Source of the DNA: an uncultured Porphyromonadaceae bacterium
GTDB taxonomy: Bacteria > Bacteroidota > Bacteroidia > Bacteroidales > Muribaculaceae
Reading direction: 5' to 3'
DNA: 64,000 nt
NCBI GenBank assembly: GCA_900545955.1
Contig: URAU01000007.1
Location: 1 to 64,000, forward strand
The notes beneath the pieces were generated by a model. The model did not search any database and was not told the origin of the DNA. It saw nothing but the letters and a program-made list of their open reading frames with translations. Shown here piece after piece: positions 23,498-31,718 of this stretch; within the stretch, counting starts at the first letter, position 1; each line of letters opens with the position of its first letter. The position numbers and the translations under genes were made by a program.

Positions 23498-26062
23498 TCA
23501 ATTGGCCGTAAGTGTGGCGCCGTCGGGGAGCGAGGGGCTGCACGTATAGCCGCCTGACGCATCGCGCTCCACGAGTATCTCGACCGGCACAGGAGATTGC
23601 AGGGTGAATTCAGGCGTCTCAAGACGCGTTCCAGCAAGAAACCACCGGTTGGCCGAGGCCATTGCCGTAGAACCGCTCATACGCAGCCCGGCCGCTTCGA
23701 GAGTGGCTTCCGGAGTGTCGGTATTGACCATCAGATATTCCGCTCCGCTTTTTTCTTTGACGAGCAAGGCCACATGGCTTCCATCCATATCTGCCTTCAC
23801 AGCAGGATAATCAACAGAGGCGATGCGCGAAGGGGAATGGCTTGCCGACGGCTCGAAAACGGCCACAAACGGCCGGTTCCATGCCTCTCCCCGCTGACGC
23901 GCCACATAGGTAAGCGTAGGCGTAGCCTTAATGTCGTAAGGCATGTCAGGTATTCTACTGAGTCCTTCGGTCATGGGGCTTAACGCCGAGAAGACGGTGC
24001 GTTCGGGCGCTCCGGCCATCCACATGCGCATCTCAACCTGCGTGGAATCCGGGCGGTCGACAGTGAAGGTAGCACGCACGGGACTTTCGGTCGTGGCGGC
24101 CCGCTTGTCGAAAAGATAGGAGTAGGCTCCGAGATGGGCTCCGGCAAAAGCGAGTTCCTGAGTAGGCTGCAGCCCGAGAGAGCTGCCGTCGGGGGCGGAC
24201 ATCTCCATCCGCTGGCCCATATTGTGGTAAAAATAGTCGTGGAACTTGTCGCGGCCGTTGCGTCGGCGCGAGCGGAAAATGTCCACATAGAAGCCTGTGG
24301 AATCCGACGTTGCCACGATGGCGTTCATGCGCCGCTGGTCGGAAGTAGTTTCCGGCTCAAGGAAATAGAGGTCGCTATAGGTAAACGGTACGGCTTTTCC
24401 GACACCCTCCGAACCCGACGCAGGATATAGTCCGCGCACCTCGAAAGGATGGTTGCTCTTCATAACAGGATAGGACGACACGCCGTCGACGCAGACCGTA
24501 TTATGAGCAGGGAACTGACTGTAGTATTCATGGTAGTCGATACCGGAATATAGCGTCTGCCCTATTCCTCCGTCGGGAGCGAGACGCAATCCATGGCCGT
24601 AGAGCTCCATACTGATGCCGTTGGCGTGCATATGGTTGCCTTCACTGCCGTTGAGCGCAATCATGAGCGAACGGTCGGGGTGCATTCCCGTGCGCTGAAC
24701 CAGCCAGGAGGCGTTGGGAGCATAGAATGTCGAGGTTACGTATGGAGAGAGATTGTCGGCCTTCACATCGGCGAGCATCTTCTCGAAGCGTCGCTTAATG
24801 TCGGACTTACCGAAGCGTCCGGCATTGCGCACCAGGCGCTCATAGATCTGCGGCTTTACGCGATCGGGGTGCGTGTCGCCAAAAGCAATCGTGCGTGCGT
24901 CGGGCATCATGTATTGCGGATATGCCTCGGCAGCCTTGGCTATAACCGGCAGCTCTTCAACGAGGTCAATGCCCAGTTCGCGCCCTACGATGTCGGTCAG
25001 ATCGGTAAAATCGTTGAGTACAACCATCGAATATCCGGCACACTCGGCCCATATGCCAGTGGCTGGGTCGTAGCCGTAGGAGGCGAGTTTCGGAAGGCTC
25101 CACTGACGGATTGAGCTGTCGTTCATTACCTTACGGATGTAATGCTCGCGGCCCTTGCCGTCGGCGTAGGTGCTGTCGGGGTTAAGCAGAAGCGCTACTT
25201 TCAGCATGTAGCGGGCCTGCATGAAGTTCCAATTGTTGTGGGGAACGCCGTTGGCCTCGATTTGGTCGGCCCATTTTTTGAAAGCAGCCTCGTAGACGGG
25301 AATCTTATCCCCATAGTTTTCAGCAAAAAACGGTTTTAGAATGGTATAGATGCCGACCATTTTGTCGAGGGCGTCCTCGTGGATAACCTCGAACGACTGG
25401 AGGCCGACAAGCGTCTGCTGGTGTCCATGGTTGAGGTCGTAGGGCTCTTTCTTGTAGTAGATGCCCGTCATATAGGTATCGAAAACACGAGCGGCCGCAT
25501 CGGCGAATTTACGCTCGCCGGTTGCATCCCAAAGTTTGGTAGCGGTTTCAGCCAGGCCGCCTATCTCGTTGTTGACCGAGCCTATGATGCATCCTGTGGC
25601 CGAAATAGGTGCCCACTCCATAGGTTTGCCGGGGAGCGAGTTGTTAGCGAGCCACAGACCGCGCGGGTCGTCGCTGCCGTAGGGGGTAAGGTCGGCCAGA
25701 CGCGGACGGGCATAGGATGTGCCGTGGCTGCGGGCACCGTTGAGCATCACTGTAGGTGCGGGAGCAGCATCTGCCGTATCGACGCCCGCATAAAATTCAC
25801 CCTTGATGAATTCCTGCGATGCGCACGTGCGCCAGTGCATCATAAGGCGCGACTCAAGCCAGTTGGGACCGCTGTCGACAAGCGCCTCAACCTTCGCGCG
25901 CCATCCGGCTATCTGCTGCGGGGTATAGGCGCTCTTTGTGGTGGACGACTCGGTTTTCTGACTCTTTTTGCGTGGCGAGGCCGACATGGCGGCGGGGAAC
26001 CCGATGCCTACGGCCATAGCAAGCGCCACTACTGCTGATACGAGTTTAGTTTTCATACCCAT
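23498..26062 (-). CDS. Heparinase II/III-family polysaccharide lyase, exported
   Basis: I take the start at 26062 (or 26056, MKTKLVSAVVALAMAVGIGF), giving a signal peptide. The longest ORF begins at 26170 inside an inverted repeat and is implausible. About 854 aa: an N-terminal (alpha/alpha) toroid (about 60-430) and a C-terminal beta-sandwich with the heparinase II/III block GNHMHANGISMELYGHGLRLAPDGG. These are the hallmarks of PL12/PL15/PL17/PL21/PL39-type lyases, which cleave uronate-containing polymers by beta-elimination. The long N-terminal half resembles a PL with an extra helical region, so the exact family is open. It probably supplies unsaturated oligosaccharides to the GH88. It is a separate transcription unit next to the regulator. 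Confidence 0.78.
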   Translation of the reverse strand: MGMKTKLVSAVVALAMAVGIGFPAAMSASPRKKSQKTESSTTKSAYTPQQIAGWRAKVEALVDSGPNWLESRLMMHWRTCASQEFIKGEFYAGVDTADAAPAPTVMLNGARSHGTSYARPRLADLTPYGSDDPRGLWLANNSLPGKPMEWAPISATGCIIGSVNNEIGGLAETATKLWDATGERKFADAAARVFDTYMTGIYYKKEPYDLNHGHQQTLVGLQSFEVIHEDALDKMVGIYTILKPFFAENYGDKIPVYEAAFKKWADQIEANGVPHNNWNFMQARYMLKVALLLNPDSTYADGKGREHYIRKVMNDSSIRQWSLPKLASYGYDPATGIWAECAGYSMVVLNDFTDLTDIVGRELGIDLVEELPVIAKAAEAYPQYMMPDARTIAFGDTHPDRVKPQIYERLVRNAGRFGKSDIKRRFEKMLADVKADNLSPYVTSTFYAPNASWLVQRTGMHPDRSLMIALNGSEGNHMHANGISMELYGHGLRLAPDGGIGQTLYSGIDYHEYYSQFPAHNTVCVDGVSSYPVMKSNHPFEVRGLYPASGSEGVGKAVPFTYSDLYFLEPETTSDQRRMNAIVATSDSTGFYVDIFRSRRRNGRDKFHDYFYHNMGQRMEMSAPDGSSLGLQPTQELAFAGAHLGAYSYLFDKRAATTESPVRATFTVDRPDSTQVEMRMWMAGAPERTVFSALSPMTEGLSRIPDMPYDIKATPTLTYVARQRGEAWNRPFVAVFEPSASHSPSRIASVDYPAVKADMDGSHVALLVKEKSGAEYLMVNTDTPEATLEAAGLRMSGSTAMASANRWFLAGTRLETPEFTLQSPVPVEILVERDASGGYTCSPSLPDGATLTAN

Positions 26063-26149
26063 AAATACGCTTCCGTGGGCTGCTTCACTCAACAGCCCGT
26101 TGCCCCCCACATTGCTAAATATAATTTTGATAAAATGGCTATCTAATAG

Positions 26150-26229
26150 TAGGGATGCACCCTGGTGCATCCGAATATCAGCAAGTTAGGCTTCTGAGAC
26201 AAGCGGATGCACCAGGGTGCATCCCTACG
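26150..26229. repeat. REP-like element: perfect 25-nt inverted repeat made of two palindromes
   Basis: The left arm (26150-26174) and right arm (26205-26229) are exact reverse complements over 25 nt, with a 30-nt loop. Each arm itself contains the near-palindrome GGATGCACC-CT-GGTGCATCC. A diverged copy lies at 58-123 in opposite orientation and preserves arm and loop sequence. The element is non-coding and intergenic, upstream of the lyase gene. It resembles REP/BIME- or MITE-like dispersed elements. Confidence 0.85.
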
Positions 26230-26289
26230 AGCTATCGCCCTGATATTCAGACAATCTGTGTCGCCAGCATATATCTTACCAAAATTTTA

Positions 26290-26322
26290 GGCCTCGCCGA
26301 AAACAACGGAATCGACGAGGCC
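26290..26322 (-). terminator. Terminator of the ndk-M23 operon
   Basis: GGCCTCG (26290-26296) pairs with CGAGGCC (26316-26322). On the minus strand the stem is followed by TAAAATTTTGG, a T-rich tail. It lies about 70 nt past the peptidase stop. Confidence 0.7.
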
Positions 26323-26389
26323 AAGCCTTATAAAAATTGACGGGGCTTTCAGATTTTATGCCGTACGGTCTGCGGGCGGCCGGAGGGAA

Positions 26390-27367
26390 TCAGCGCAGAC
26401 GGATTTTCTTGCCGGGCTTAAGCTTCGATTTGGTAGTGAGGCCATTAAGCTTGCAGAGCTGGCGAACGGTGATACCATTGCGGGAGGCTATGCGGCTGAG
26501 CGTATCGCCACGGCGCACGGTGTAGTTGCGCGGACGGTTCGACACCGAGATGCCGGAGGCGTCGCTGCGGGCCGGACGGCTGGCCAGATACTGCTTGGCG
26601 TACTCCTGGTTGGCGGCGGGGTCGAAATTACGCGGACGCTTATAGGTCTGCTTGTCGAATGTATATGTGTCGGTGTGAACAGTCTGGTTGGCGAAATCGA
26701 AAATCGCGGCAGGATTGATCGGATATCCCATGAAACGGGTCTCGAAATGGAGATGTGAACCGAAGCTGCGGCCGGTATTTCCGCCAAGGGCTATGGGCTC
26801 GCCGACCTTGACGTCCTGGTCGTCTTTTACGAGGAATTTCGAAAGGTGGCCGTAGACGGTCTCAAGGCCGTTGGGATGACGGAGAATCACATAATATCCG
26901 TAGCCCTTGCGCTCGAAGTTGGTGAGACGCACGCGGCCGCTGAAAGCAGCGTAAACGGTATCGCCGGTCTGCAGCTTGAGGTCTATGCCTTTGTGCTCGC
27001 GACGGAAGCGCGGACGATAGCCATAGGGCGATGTTACGTAGCCGGGACAGGGCATTGCGAACTCGCTTACGTCGATTACCTTGGTGTCGGGCACGGTCAT
27101 ACCTGTGTAGGCGTTGACGCGCTTGCTTTCCCAACCCTCGGTATAGATGTCGAGTTCGGGCTCGGCCTCATCCTTGAAAAGGTTGTCGAGGAAAGCCTGT
27201 GTATCCTTGCTTGAAATCTGGTTGCCTATGTTTTCCTGGCGGGCGATAAGATCGAGATGTTCCGATTTATGTGCGTTCGGCACGCGATATGTCTGTGCTA
27301 CTGCCGAAGCTGCGGAGATTATGGCGAATGCGAAAACTGATATTTTCTTTATTGTGTTCTGAAGCAT
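26390..27367 (-). CDS. M23 endopeptidase with C-terminal LysM, exported
   Basis: 325 aa with a signal peptide (ISVFAFAIISAASAVAQ). A peptidase M23/LytM domain at about 105-215 carries the zinc-site motifs: first His/Asp in REHKGIDLKLQTGD, and HLHFETRF with the catalytic and metal His. A LysM domain at the C-terminus (about 280-325: YTVRRGDTLSRIASRNGITVRQLCKLNGL) binds peptidoglycan. All active-site residues are present, so it is likely an active cell-wall endopeptidase rather than a degenerate EnvC/NlpD-type activator, although it resembles those in layout. It follows ndk by 19 nt on the same strand and shares its promoter. Confidence 0.9.
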   Translation of the reverse strand: MLQNTIKKISVFAFAIISAASAVAQTYRVPNAHKSEHLDLIARQENIGNQISSKDTQAFLDNLFKDEAEPELDIYTEGWESKRVNAYTGMTVPDTKVIDVSEFAMPCPGYVTSPYGYRPRFRREHKGIDLKLQTGDTVYAAFSGRVRLTNFERKGYGYYVILRHPNGLETVYGHLSKFLVKDDQDVKVGEPIALGGNTGRSFGSHLHFETRFMGYPINPAAIFDFANQTVHTDTYTFDKQTYKRPRNFDPAANQEYAKQYLASRPARSDASGISVSNRPRNYTVRRGDTLSRIASRNGITVRQLCKLNGLTTKSKLKPGKKIRLR

Positions 27368-27386
27368 GAGTGGGGAGAGTATCTTT

Positions 27387-27863
27387 TTAAGCGTCTTTTT
27401 CAGGGAGTTCGTCGGTTGCGTAGATTGCAGAAATAGAAACAGGGAGATAGTCGAAAACTTCGGAGGGAGCGAAGAAACGCGCTACTTCGACAGCGGCGTT
27501 CTCCGGGGTATCGGAGGCATGAACGATGTTCATCTGGCCGCTCATACCGAAATCGCCGCGGATGGTACCGGGCTCGGCCTTACGCGAATTTGTCACACCG
27601 GTCATTGCGCGGACCACGCTGACGGCGTCTACACCGCGGAGTGCGAGAACAACCACAGGGGTAACGGTCATCGAAGCGACAAGCGAGGGGAAAAACGGGC
27701 GATCGACGAGATGCGCATAGTGCTCGCGGAGAATCTTTTCATCGAGCTGCATCATTTTCATACCGGCAATTACCAGACCTTTCTGCTCGAAGCGCGCCAC
27801 AACAGCGCCGCAGAGGCCTCGCTGAATGCCCGAGGGCTTCACTATCACAAGGGTTGTTTCCAT
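27387..27863 (-). CDS. ndk: Nucleoside diphosphate kinase
   Basis: 158 aa, normal for the Bacteroidales form. It transfers the gamma-phosphate from NTPs to NDPs in the cytosol. N-terminal TLVIVKPSGIQRG (usually KPDGVQRG; the Asp is Ser here), RPFFPSLV, TNSRKAEPGTIRGDFG and the phospho-histidine in NIVHASD are visible. A minus-strand TACCTTTG box (complement of 28023-28030) gives a start near 28016 and a 150-nt leader. The next gene, an M23 peptidase, follows after 19 nt. The KPSG variation is notable but does not touch the catalytic His. Confidence 0.93.
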   Translation of the reverse strand: METTLVIVKPSGIQRGLCGAVVARFEQKGLVIAGMKMMQLDEKILREHYAHLVDRPFFPSLVASMTVTPVVVLALRGVDAVSVVRAMTGVTNSRKAEPGTIRGDFGMSGQMNIVHASDTPENAAVEVARFFAPSEVFDYLPVSISAIYATDELPEKDA

Positions 27864-28201
27864 GAGTATCTTTTAATTACTTCTTGCGGCCCCGGAACTC
27901 TCCATCAAGCGGGAAGCATCCGGCGCGCTGCACTGCTTATTCGGCGATAATTTTACAGGAATTGCCTGATTATCAACGGCGTATATCAATCAAAACGACG
28001 TTGCCGTTTTTTTCATTTCCCCCAAAGGTACAAAATTCCACGGTCGAATCGAAACTTTCTGCACATTAAATTTCTATAATTTGTATTGAAGAAGTTTGAA
28101 ATAACGCCACAACATATTAATAATCAGCCATATATGTACGCGTCAGATTTTCAACATCCTGCGCGCCGATATGCAATAGTGTGCAGCCCACACGAAATGT
28201 G
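27864..28201. other. Intergenic region: ndk leader and promoter, pepO 3' end
   Basis: No ORF is supported. It holds the ndk 5' leader (27864 to about 28016) and the TACCTTTG-type -7 box of ndk (complement 28023-28030, with no good -33). A stem AACGGC/GCCGTT followed by a T-run is readable on the plus strand, at about 27977-28016, but has no upstream plus-strand gene. The rest is spacer. Confidence 0.5.
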
Positions 28202-28245
28202 CAAGGCGGTGTGCGGGAATCCGGGGATTCCGACACACCGCCTTG
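28202..28245 (-). terminator. Terminator of the M13 peptidase gene
   Basis: CAAGGCGGTGTG (28202-28213) pairs perfectly with CACACCGCCTTG (28234-28245), with an additional inner GGAATCC/GGATTCC helix. It lies 24 nt beyond the stop codon. Confidence 0.75.
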
Positions 28246-28268
28246 TGAAAAGATTTTTCCTGGGAGTA

Positions 28269-30314
28269 TTACCAGATTACAACCTGGTCTTCGGGAGCGC
28301 GGTAGAGTTTGTTACCCTCCTTGATGCCAAAGGCGTTGAAGAAGGGAACGATGTTGCGCAGGGAAACGTTCACGCGGTTCTCGGCCAGAGAGTGAACGTC
28401 GCCGATAGTGAGGTTGCGCTTCTCTTCGTCGCGGATATTGGTTGCCCAGATATTCGCATAATTGAGATAGAAGGCCTGCTCGGGAGTGAAACCGTCGATT
28501 TTAGCCTCTTCCGACTCGATGTCGACGCCTTTTTTCTTCTGAGCGTCGAGGAAAGCGGTGCGGCTGATACGCAGGCCGCCCTGGTCGGCGATATTCTCAC
28601 CCATAGTGTAGGTGCCGTTGGCCATGAGGCCGGGGAGAATTTCGACTGCGTCGAACTGGGCACCGAGTTTCTTGGTCAGAGCCTCGAAGGCCTCGGTATC
28701 CTCCGGAGTCCACCAGTCGGTCATATTGCCTTTTGCATCGAAGTTGCGGCCCTGGTCGTCGAATCCGTGGGTCATTTCGTGGCCGATGACCACGCCGATG
28801 CCGCCGTAGTTCTCGGCGTCGGAAGCCTCGGGGTCGAAGAAGGGGTTCTGCAGGATGGCTGCGGGGAACACGATTTCGTTGGCCAGCGGGTTGTAGTAGG
28901 CGTTGACGGTCTGGGGAGTCATGCCCCATTCGGTCTTGTCGACGGGCTTGCCCCACTTGGAGAGTTCTTCCTTCTGGTGCCACATGCCGGCGTTGTGGAC
29001 GTTCTCATAGTAGCTCTTGGCGGGGTCGATTTCCATAGCGGAGTAGTCCTTCCACTTGTCGGGGTAGCCGATCTTCACGGTGAAGTTGTTGAGCTTCTCG
29101 ATGGCGCGGAGCTTGGTCTCGTCGGTCATCCAGGGGAGGTTGATGATGTGCTTGCCGAGCGACACCTTGAGGTTGCCCACAAGGTCGAGCATCTTCTGCT
29201 TGGAGGTTTCGGGGAAGTGCTTCTCTACATAGAGGCGGCCGATAGCCTCGCCCATATAGCTGTCGGGCACACCGAGAGCGCGCTTCCAGCGCGGACGCTG
29301 CTGCTGCACACCCGAGCGTACTTTGGCAAACTCAAACGAAGTGTCGGTAAACTTGTCGCTCAGATAGGGAGCTGCCTGGGCCACATATTTCCAGAGGTAG
29401 TAGTCCTTGATCTCGCGGTCGGACAGGGTTGCAAGCAGATTGTCGGCCTGCTTCATTCCCTTGGGCTCGGTGAGGATGAACTGCTGGGGAGTCTCGATGT
29501 CCATGGTCTCGACGAAGAAGCGGTCCCACTGGATATGCGGGTAGTCGGCCTTGAGCTGGTCGAGCGTGCGGGGATTGTACATGGCGGGGATATTGCGGCT
29601 CTCCTCGCGGGTGAGGGCCGAGTCGGCGATTGCCGTCTCGATCTTCAATACGTTCTCCATAATGCGCTTTGCGTCTTTCTTCTTGAAGCCGGCGTTGACC
29701 ATCTGGTCGACGATAAGCTTTTTATAGGCGTTGCGGATCTTTAGAGTCTCCTTGTCGTTGTTCAGGTAGTAGTCGCGGTCGCCCAGGCCCATCGAGCCGC
29801 CGGAAACGTACATGGCATAGCGGTTAGAGTCGGCCATATCCTCCATGGGACCGGCTCCGAAGAAGGGGCTTGAATAGTATTTGTGCATCCACAGCAGCAG
29901 GTCGGCCATCCCTTCGGGCGTAGTGCTCTCGATTTTGCGGAGATCGGCCTGGATGGGAGCGGCACCCTCGGCGTTGCGGCGCACGGAGTCCATGCCCTGC
30001 GAGTAGAGGGTCCAGATTTTGAAGGCGTTGGTGCCGGGTTCGGGATTGGTGGCGCCCAGATTGAGCACGATTTCCTTCACCTGGTTCTCGGCGGAGTCGT
30101 TGAGGATGTTGAACACGCCGTAGCGTGCGTACTCGGCGGTGAGGGGGTGAGCCTTCAGCCAGCCGTTGTTCACGTGGTGGTAGAAGTCGTCGCCGGCGGG
30201 AACGGAATTGTCGATATATGCCGGATTGACGCTTTTAAGATGTTCGGTTGCCATAGCGTTGACCGAAGTAGCGGCGATGGCTGCGAAAGCCAGAGCCAAA
30301 TGGTTGAATTTCAT
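28269..30314 (-). CDS. pepO: M13-family zinc metalloendopeptidase (neprilysin-like, PepO)
   Basis: 681 aa with a signal peptide (MKFNHLALAFAAIAATSVNA), so periplasmic or exported. The M13 N-domain spans about 40-430 and the catalytic domain about 480-681. The zinc motif HEMTH sits near residue 510 in GVVIGHEMTHGFDDQG; the third ligand and partner lie in MGENIADQGGLRIS, and the substrate-binding NAYYNP stands ahead of them. The terminus is VVIW, where family members end CxVW. It degrades peptides up to about 35-40 residues. Single-gene unit with its own terminator. Length and motifs are complete. Confidence 0.95.
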   Translation of the reverse strand: MKFNHLALAFAAIAATSVNAMATEHLKSVNPAYIDNSVPAGDDFYHHVNNGWLKAHPLTAEYARYGVFNILNDSAENQVKEIVLNLGATNPEPGTNAFKIWTLYSQGMDSVRRNAEGAAPIQADLRKIESTTPEGMADLLLWMHKYYSSPFFGAGPMEDMADSNRYAMYVSGGSMGLGDRDYYLNNDKETLKIRNAYKKLIVDQMVNAGFKKKDAKRIMENVLKIETAIADSALTREESRNIPAMYNPRTLDQLKADYPHIQWDRFFVETMDIETPQQFILTEPKGMKQADNLLATLSDREIKDYYLWKYVAQAAPYLSDKFTDTSFEFAKVRSGVQQQRPRWKRALGVPDSYMGEAIGRLYVEKHFPETSKQKMLDLVGNLKVSLGKHIINLPWMTDETKLRAIEKLNNFTVKIGYPDKWKDYSAMEIDPAKSYYENVHNAGMWHQKEELSKWGKPVDKTEWGMTPQTVNAYYNPLANEIVFPAAILQNPFFDPEASDAENYGGIGVVIGHEMTHGFDDQGRNFDAKGNMTDWWTPEDTEAFEALTKKLGAQFDAVEILPGLMANGTYTMGENIADQGGLRISRTAFLDAQKKKGVDIESEEAKIDGFTPEQAFYLNYANIWATNIRDEEKRNLTIGDVHSLAENRVNVSLRNIVPFFNAFGIKEGNKLYRAPEDQVVIW

Positions 30315-30484
30315 CTTATATTGATATTAAATAACTGTTCAGGATGATTTACACTGTACCGGTCTGATTACTTATGATGGTTTCGTTTGAAACAGGAAGC
30401 GATGCCTCCGAATATATCGGACGCAACGGCGGGGCGAAAGGTTGCACCCGCCGGCAGATTTTTCCGCATAGGCGGGGAATTCTA

Positions 30485-31588
30485 TCAGACGTTGAAACGG
30501 AAGTGCATGATGTCGCCATCCTGCACGATGTATTCCTTACCCTCGACGCCGAGTTTACCGGCTTCCTTTACTCCCTGCTCTCCCCCGAGGCCCACATAAT
30601 CGTCGTATTTTATGACCTCGGCCCGGATGAACCCCTTCTCGAAGTCGGTATGAATGATTCCGGCGCACTGCGGAGCTTTCGATCCACGCATGAACGTCCA
30701 GGCGCGCACTTCGTCGGCTCCGGCGGTGAAGAATGTCTGGAGATTGAGCAACGCGTAAGCCGAACGGATCAGTCGGGCCACACCCGACTCCTCCAGACCG
30801 ATCTCATTGAGGAATTCCTGACGCTCCTCGTAGGTGTCGAGTTCGGCGATGTCGGCCTCGGTCTGGGCAGCTACAATAAGCAGCTGTGCGTTCTCTTCCT
30901 TGATGGCCTCGCGCACGGCATCGACATAGGCGTTGCCGCTTACGGCCGAAGCGTCGTCGACGTTGCATACGTAGAGCACGGGCTTGTCGGTCAGCAGGAA
31001 GAGCTCGCGGGCATATTTCCGCTCGTCGGGGGTATCGAGCACCACCGAGCGCGCGGGTTTGCCCTGATCCAGAGCTTCCTTGAACCTGCAGAGCACCTCA
31101 TATTGCATTTTGGCAACTTTGTCGCCCCCCGTCTGAGCCTGCTTCTGAGTGCGGGCGATGCGACCCTCGATGGTCTCCAGGTCCTTGAGCTGGAGCTCGT
31201 AGTCTATTATCTCCTTGTCGCGCACGGGATCGACGGTGCCGTCGACGTGGGTAATGTTGTCGTCGTCGAAGCAGCGGAGCACGTGGATTATGGCATCCGT
31301 CTCGCGGATGTTTGCCAGAAACTTGTTGCCCAGCCCCTCGCCTTTGCTCGCGCCCTTCACCAGGCCGGCTATATCGACAATCTCGACAGTGGCGGGAACG
31401 ACGCTGCGCGGCTGGCACATCTCAACCAGGCGGTTAAGACGTTCGTCGGGCACGGTAATCACGCCCACATTGGGTTCTATCGTACAGAAAGGGAAATTGG
31501 CCGACTGCGCTTTCGCGTTGGAAAGGCAGTTGAACAGTGTCGACTTGCCCACATTGGGAAGTCCGACAATTCCGCATTGCAATGCCAT
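30485..31588 (-). CDS. ychF: Ribosome-binding ATPase YchF (Obg family)
   Basis: 367 aa, full length. G1 loop GLPNVGKSTLFN near the N-terminus, G3 DIAGLVKGASKGEG, and at the base-specificity position CNVDD in place of NKxD, the YchF feature that favours ATP over GTP. A central coiled coil (about 130-200) is followed by a TGS domain (about 280-365, FFTAGADEVRAWTF, GFIRAEVIKYDD). It associates with the 70S ribosome and is linked to stress responses. Transcribed divergently from ugd across a 130-nt region carrying TAnnTTTG-like boxes on both strands. Confidence 0.96.
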   Translation of the reverse strand: MALQCGIVGLPNVGKSTLFNCLSNAKAQSANFPFCTIEPNVGVITVPDERLNRLVEMCQPRSVVPATVEIVDIAGLVKGASKGEGLGNKFLANIRETDAIIHVLRCFDDDNITHVDGTVDPVRDKEIIDYELQLKDLETIEGRIARTQKQAQTGGDKVAKMQYEVLCRFKEALDQGKPARSVVLDTPDERKYARELFLLTDKPVLYVCNVDDASAVSGNAYVDAVREAIKEENAQLLIVAAQTEADIAELDTYEERQEFLNEIGLEESGVARLIRSAYALLNLQTFFTAGADEVRAWTFMRGSKAPQCAGIIHTDFEKGFIRAEVIKYDDYVGLGGEQGVKEAGKLGVEGKEYIVQDGDIMHFRFNV

Positions 31589-31640
31589 GATGCTATATCG
31601 TATGCTATGTTATATTTGTAAATTTTTCGTTGTCGGACTG

Positions 31641-31678
31641 CAAAGTTACGCAAAAATCGCGGGTTTTACGTACCTTTG
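31641..31678. promoter_or_regulatory. Divergent -7 boxes for ychF (minus) and ugd (plus)
   Basis: CAAAGTTA at 31641-31648 reads TAACTTTG on the minus strand. TACCTTTG at 31671-31678 reads on the plus strand. Both are good -7 elements at suitable distances from the two genes, but neither has a clean TTTG at -33. Confidence 0.5.
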
Positions 31679-31718
31679 CAACTGCAAACCAACCGAAAGA
31701 ACGTAAAATTTCCATCAG

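Noticed and set aside
26063..26170. Start of the heparinase-like lyase at ATG 26170
   Set aside because: The extension lies within the REP-like inverted repeat and precedes a clear signal peptide starting at 26062/26056.
27977..28016. Plus-strand terminator-like stem AACGGC/GCCGTT with T-run in the ndk leader
   Set aside because: No plus-strand transcript is expected there. On the minus strand it is simply the start of the ndk leader, so I do not call it a terminator.
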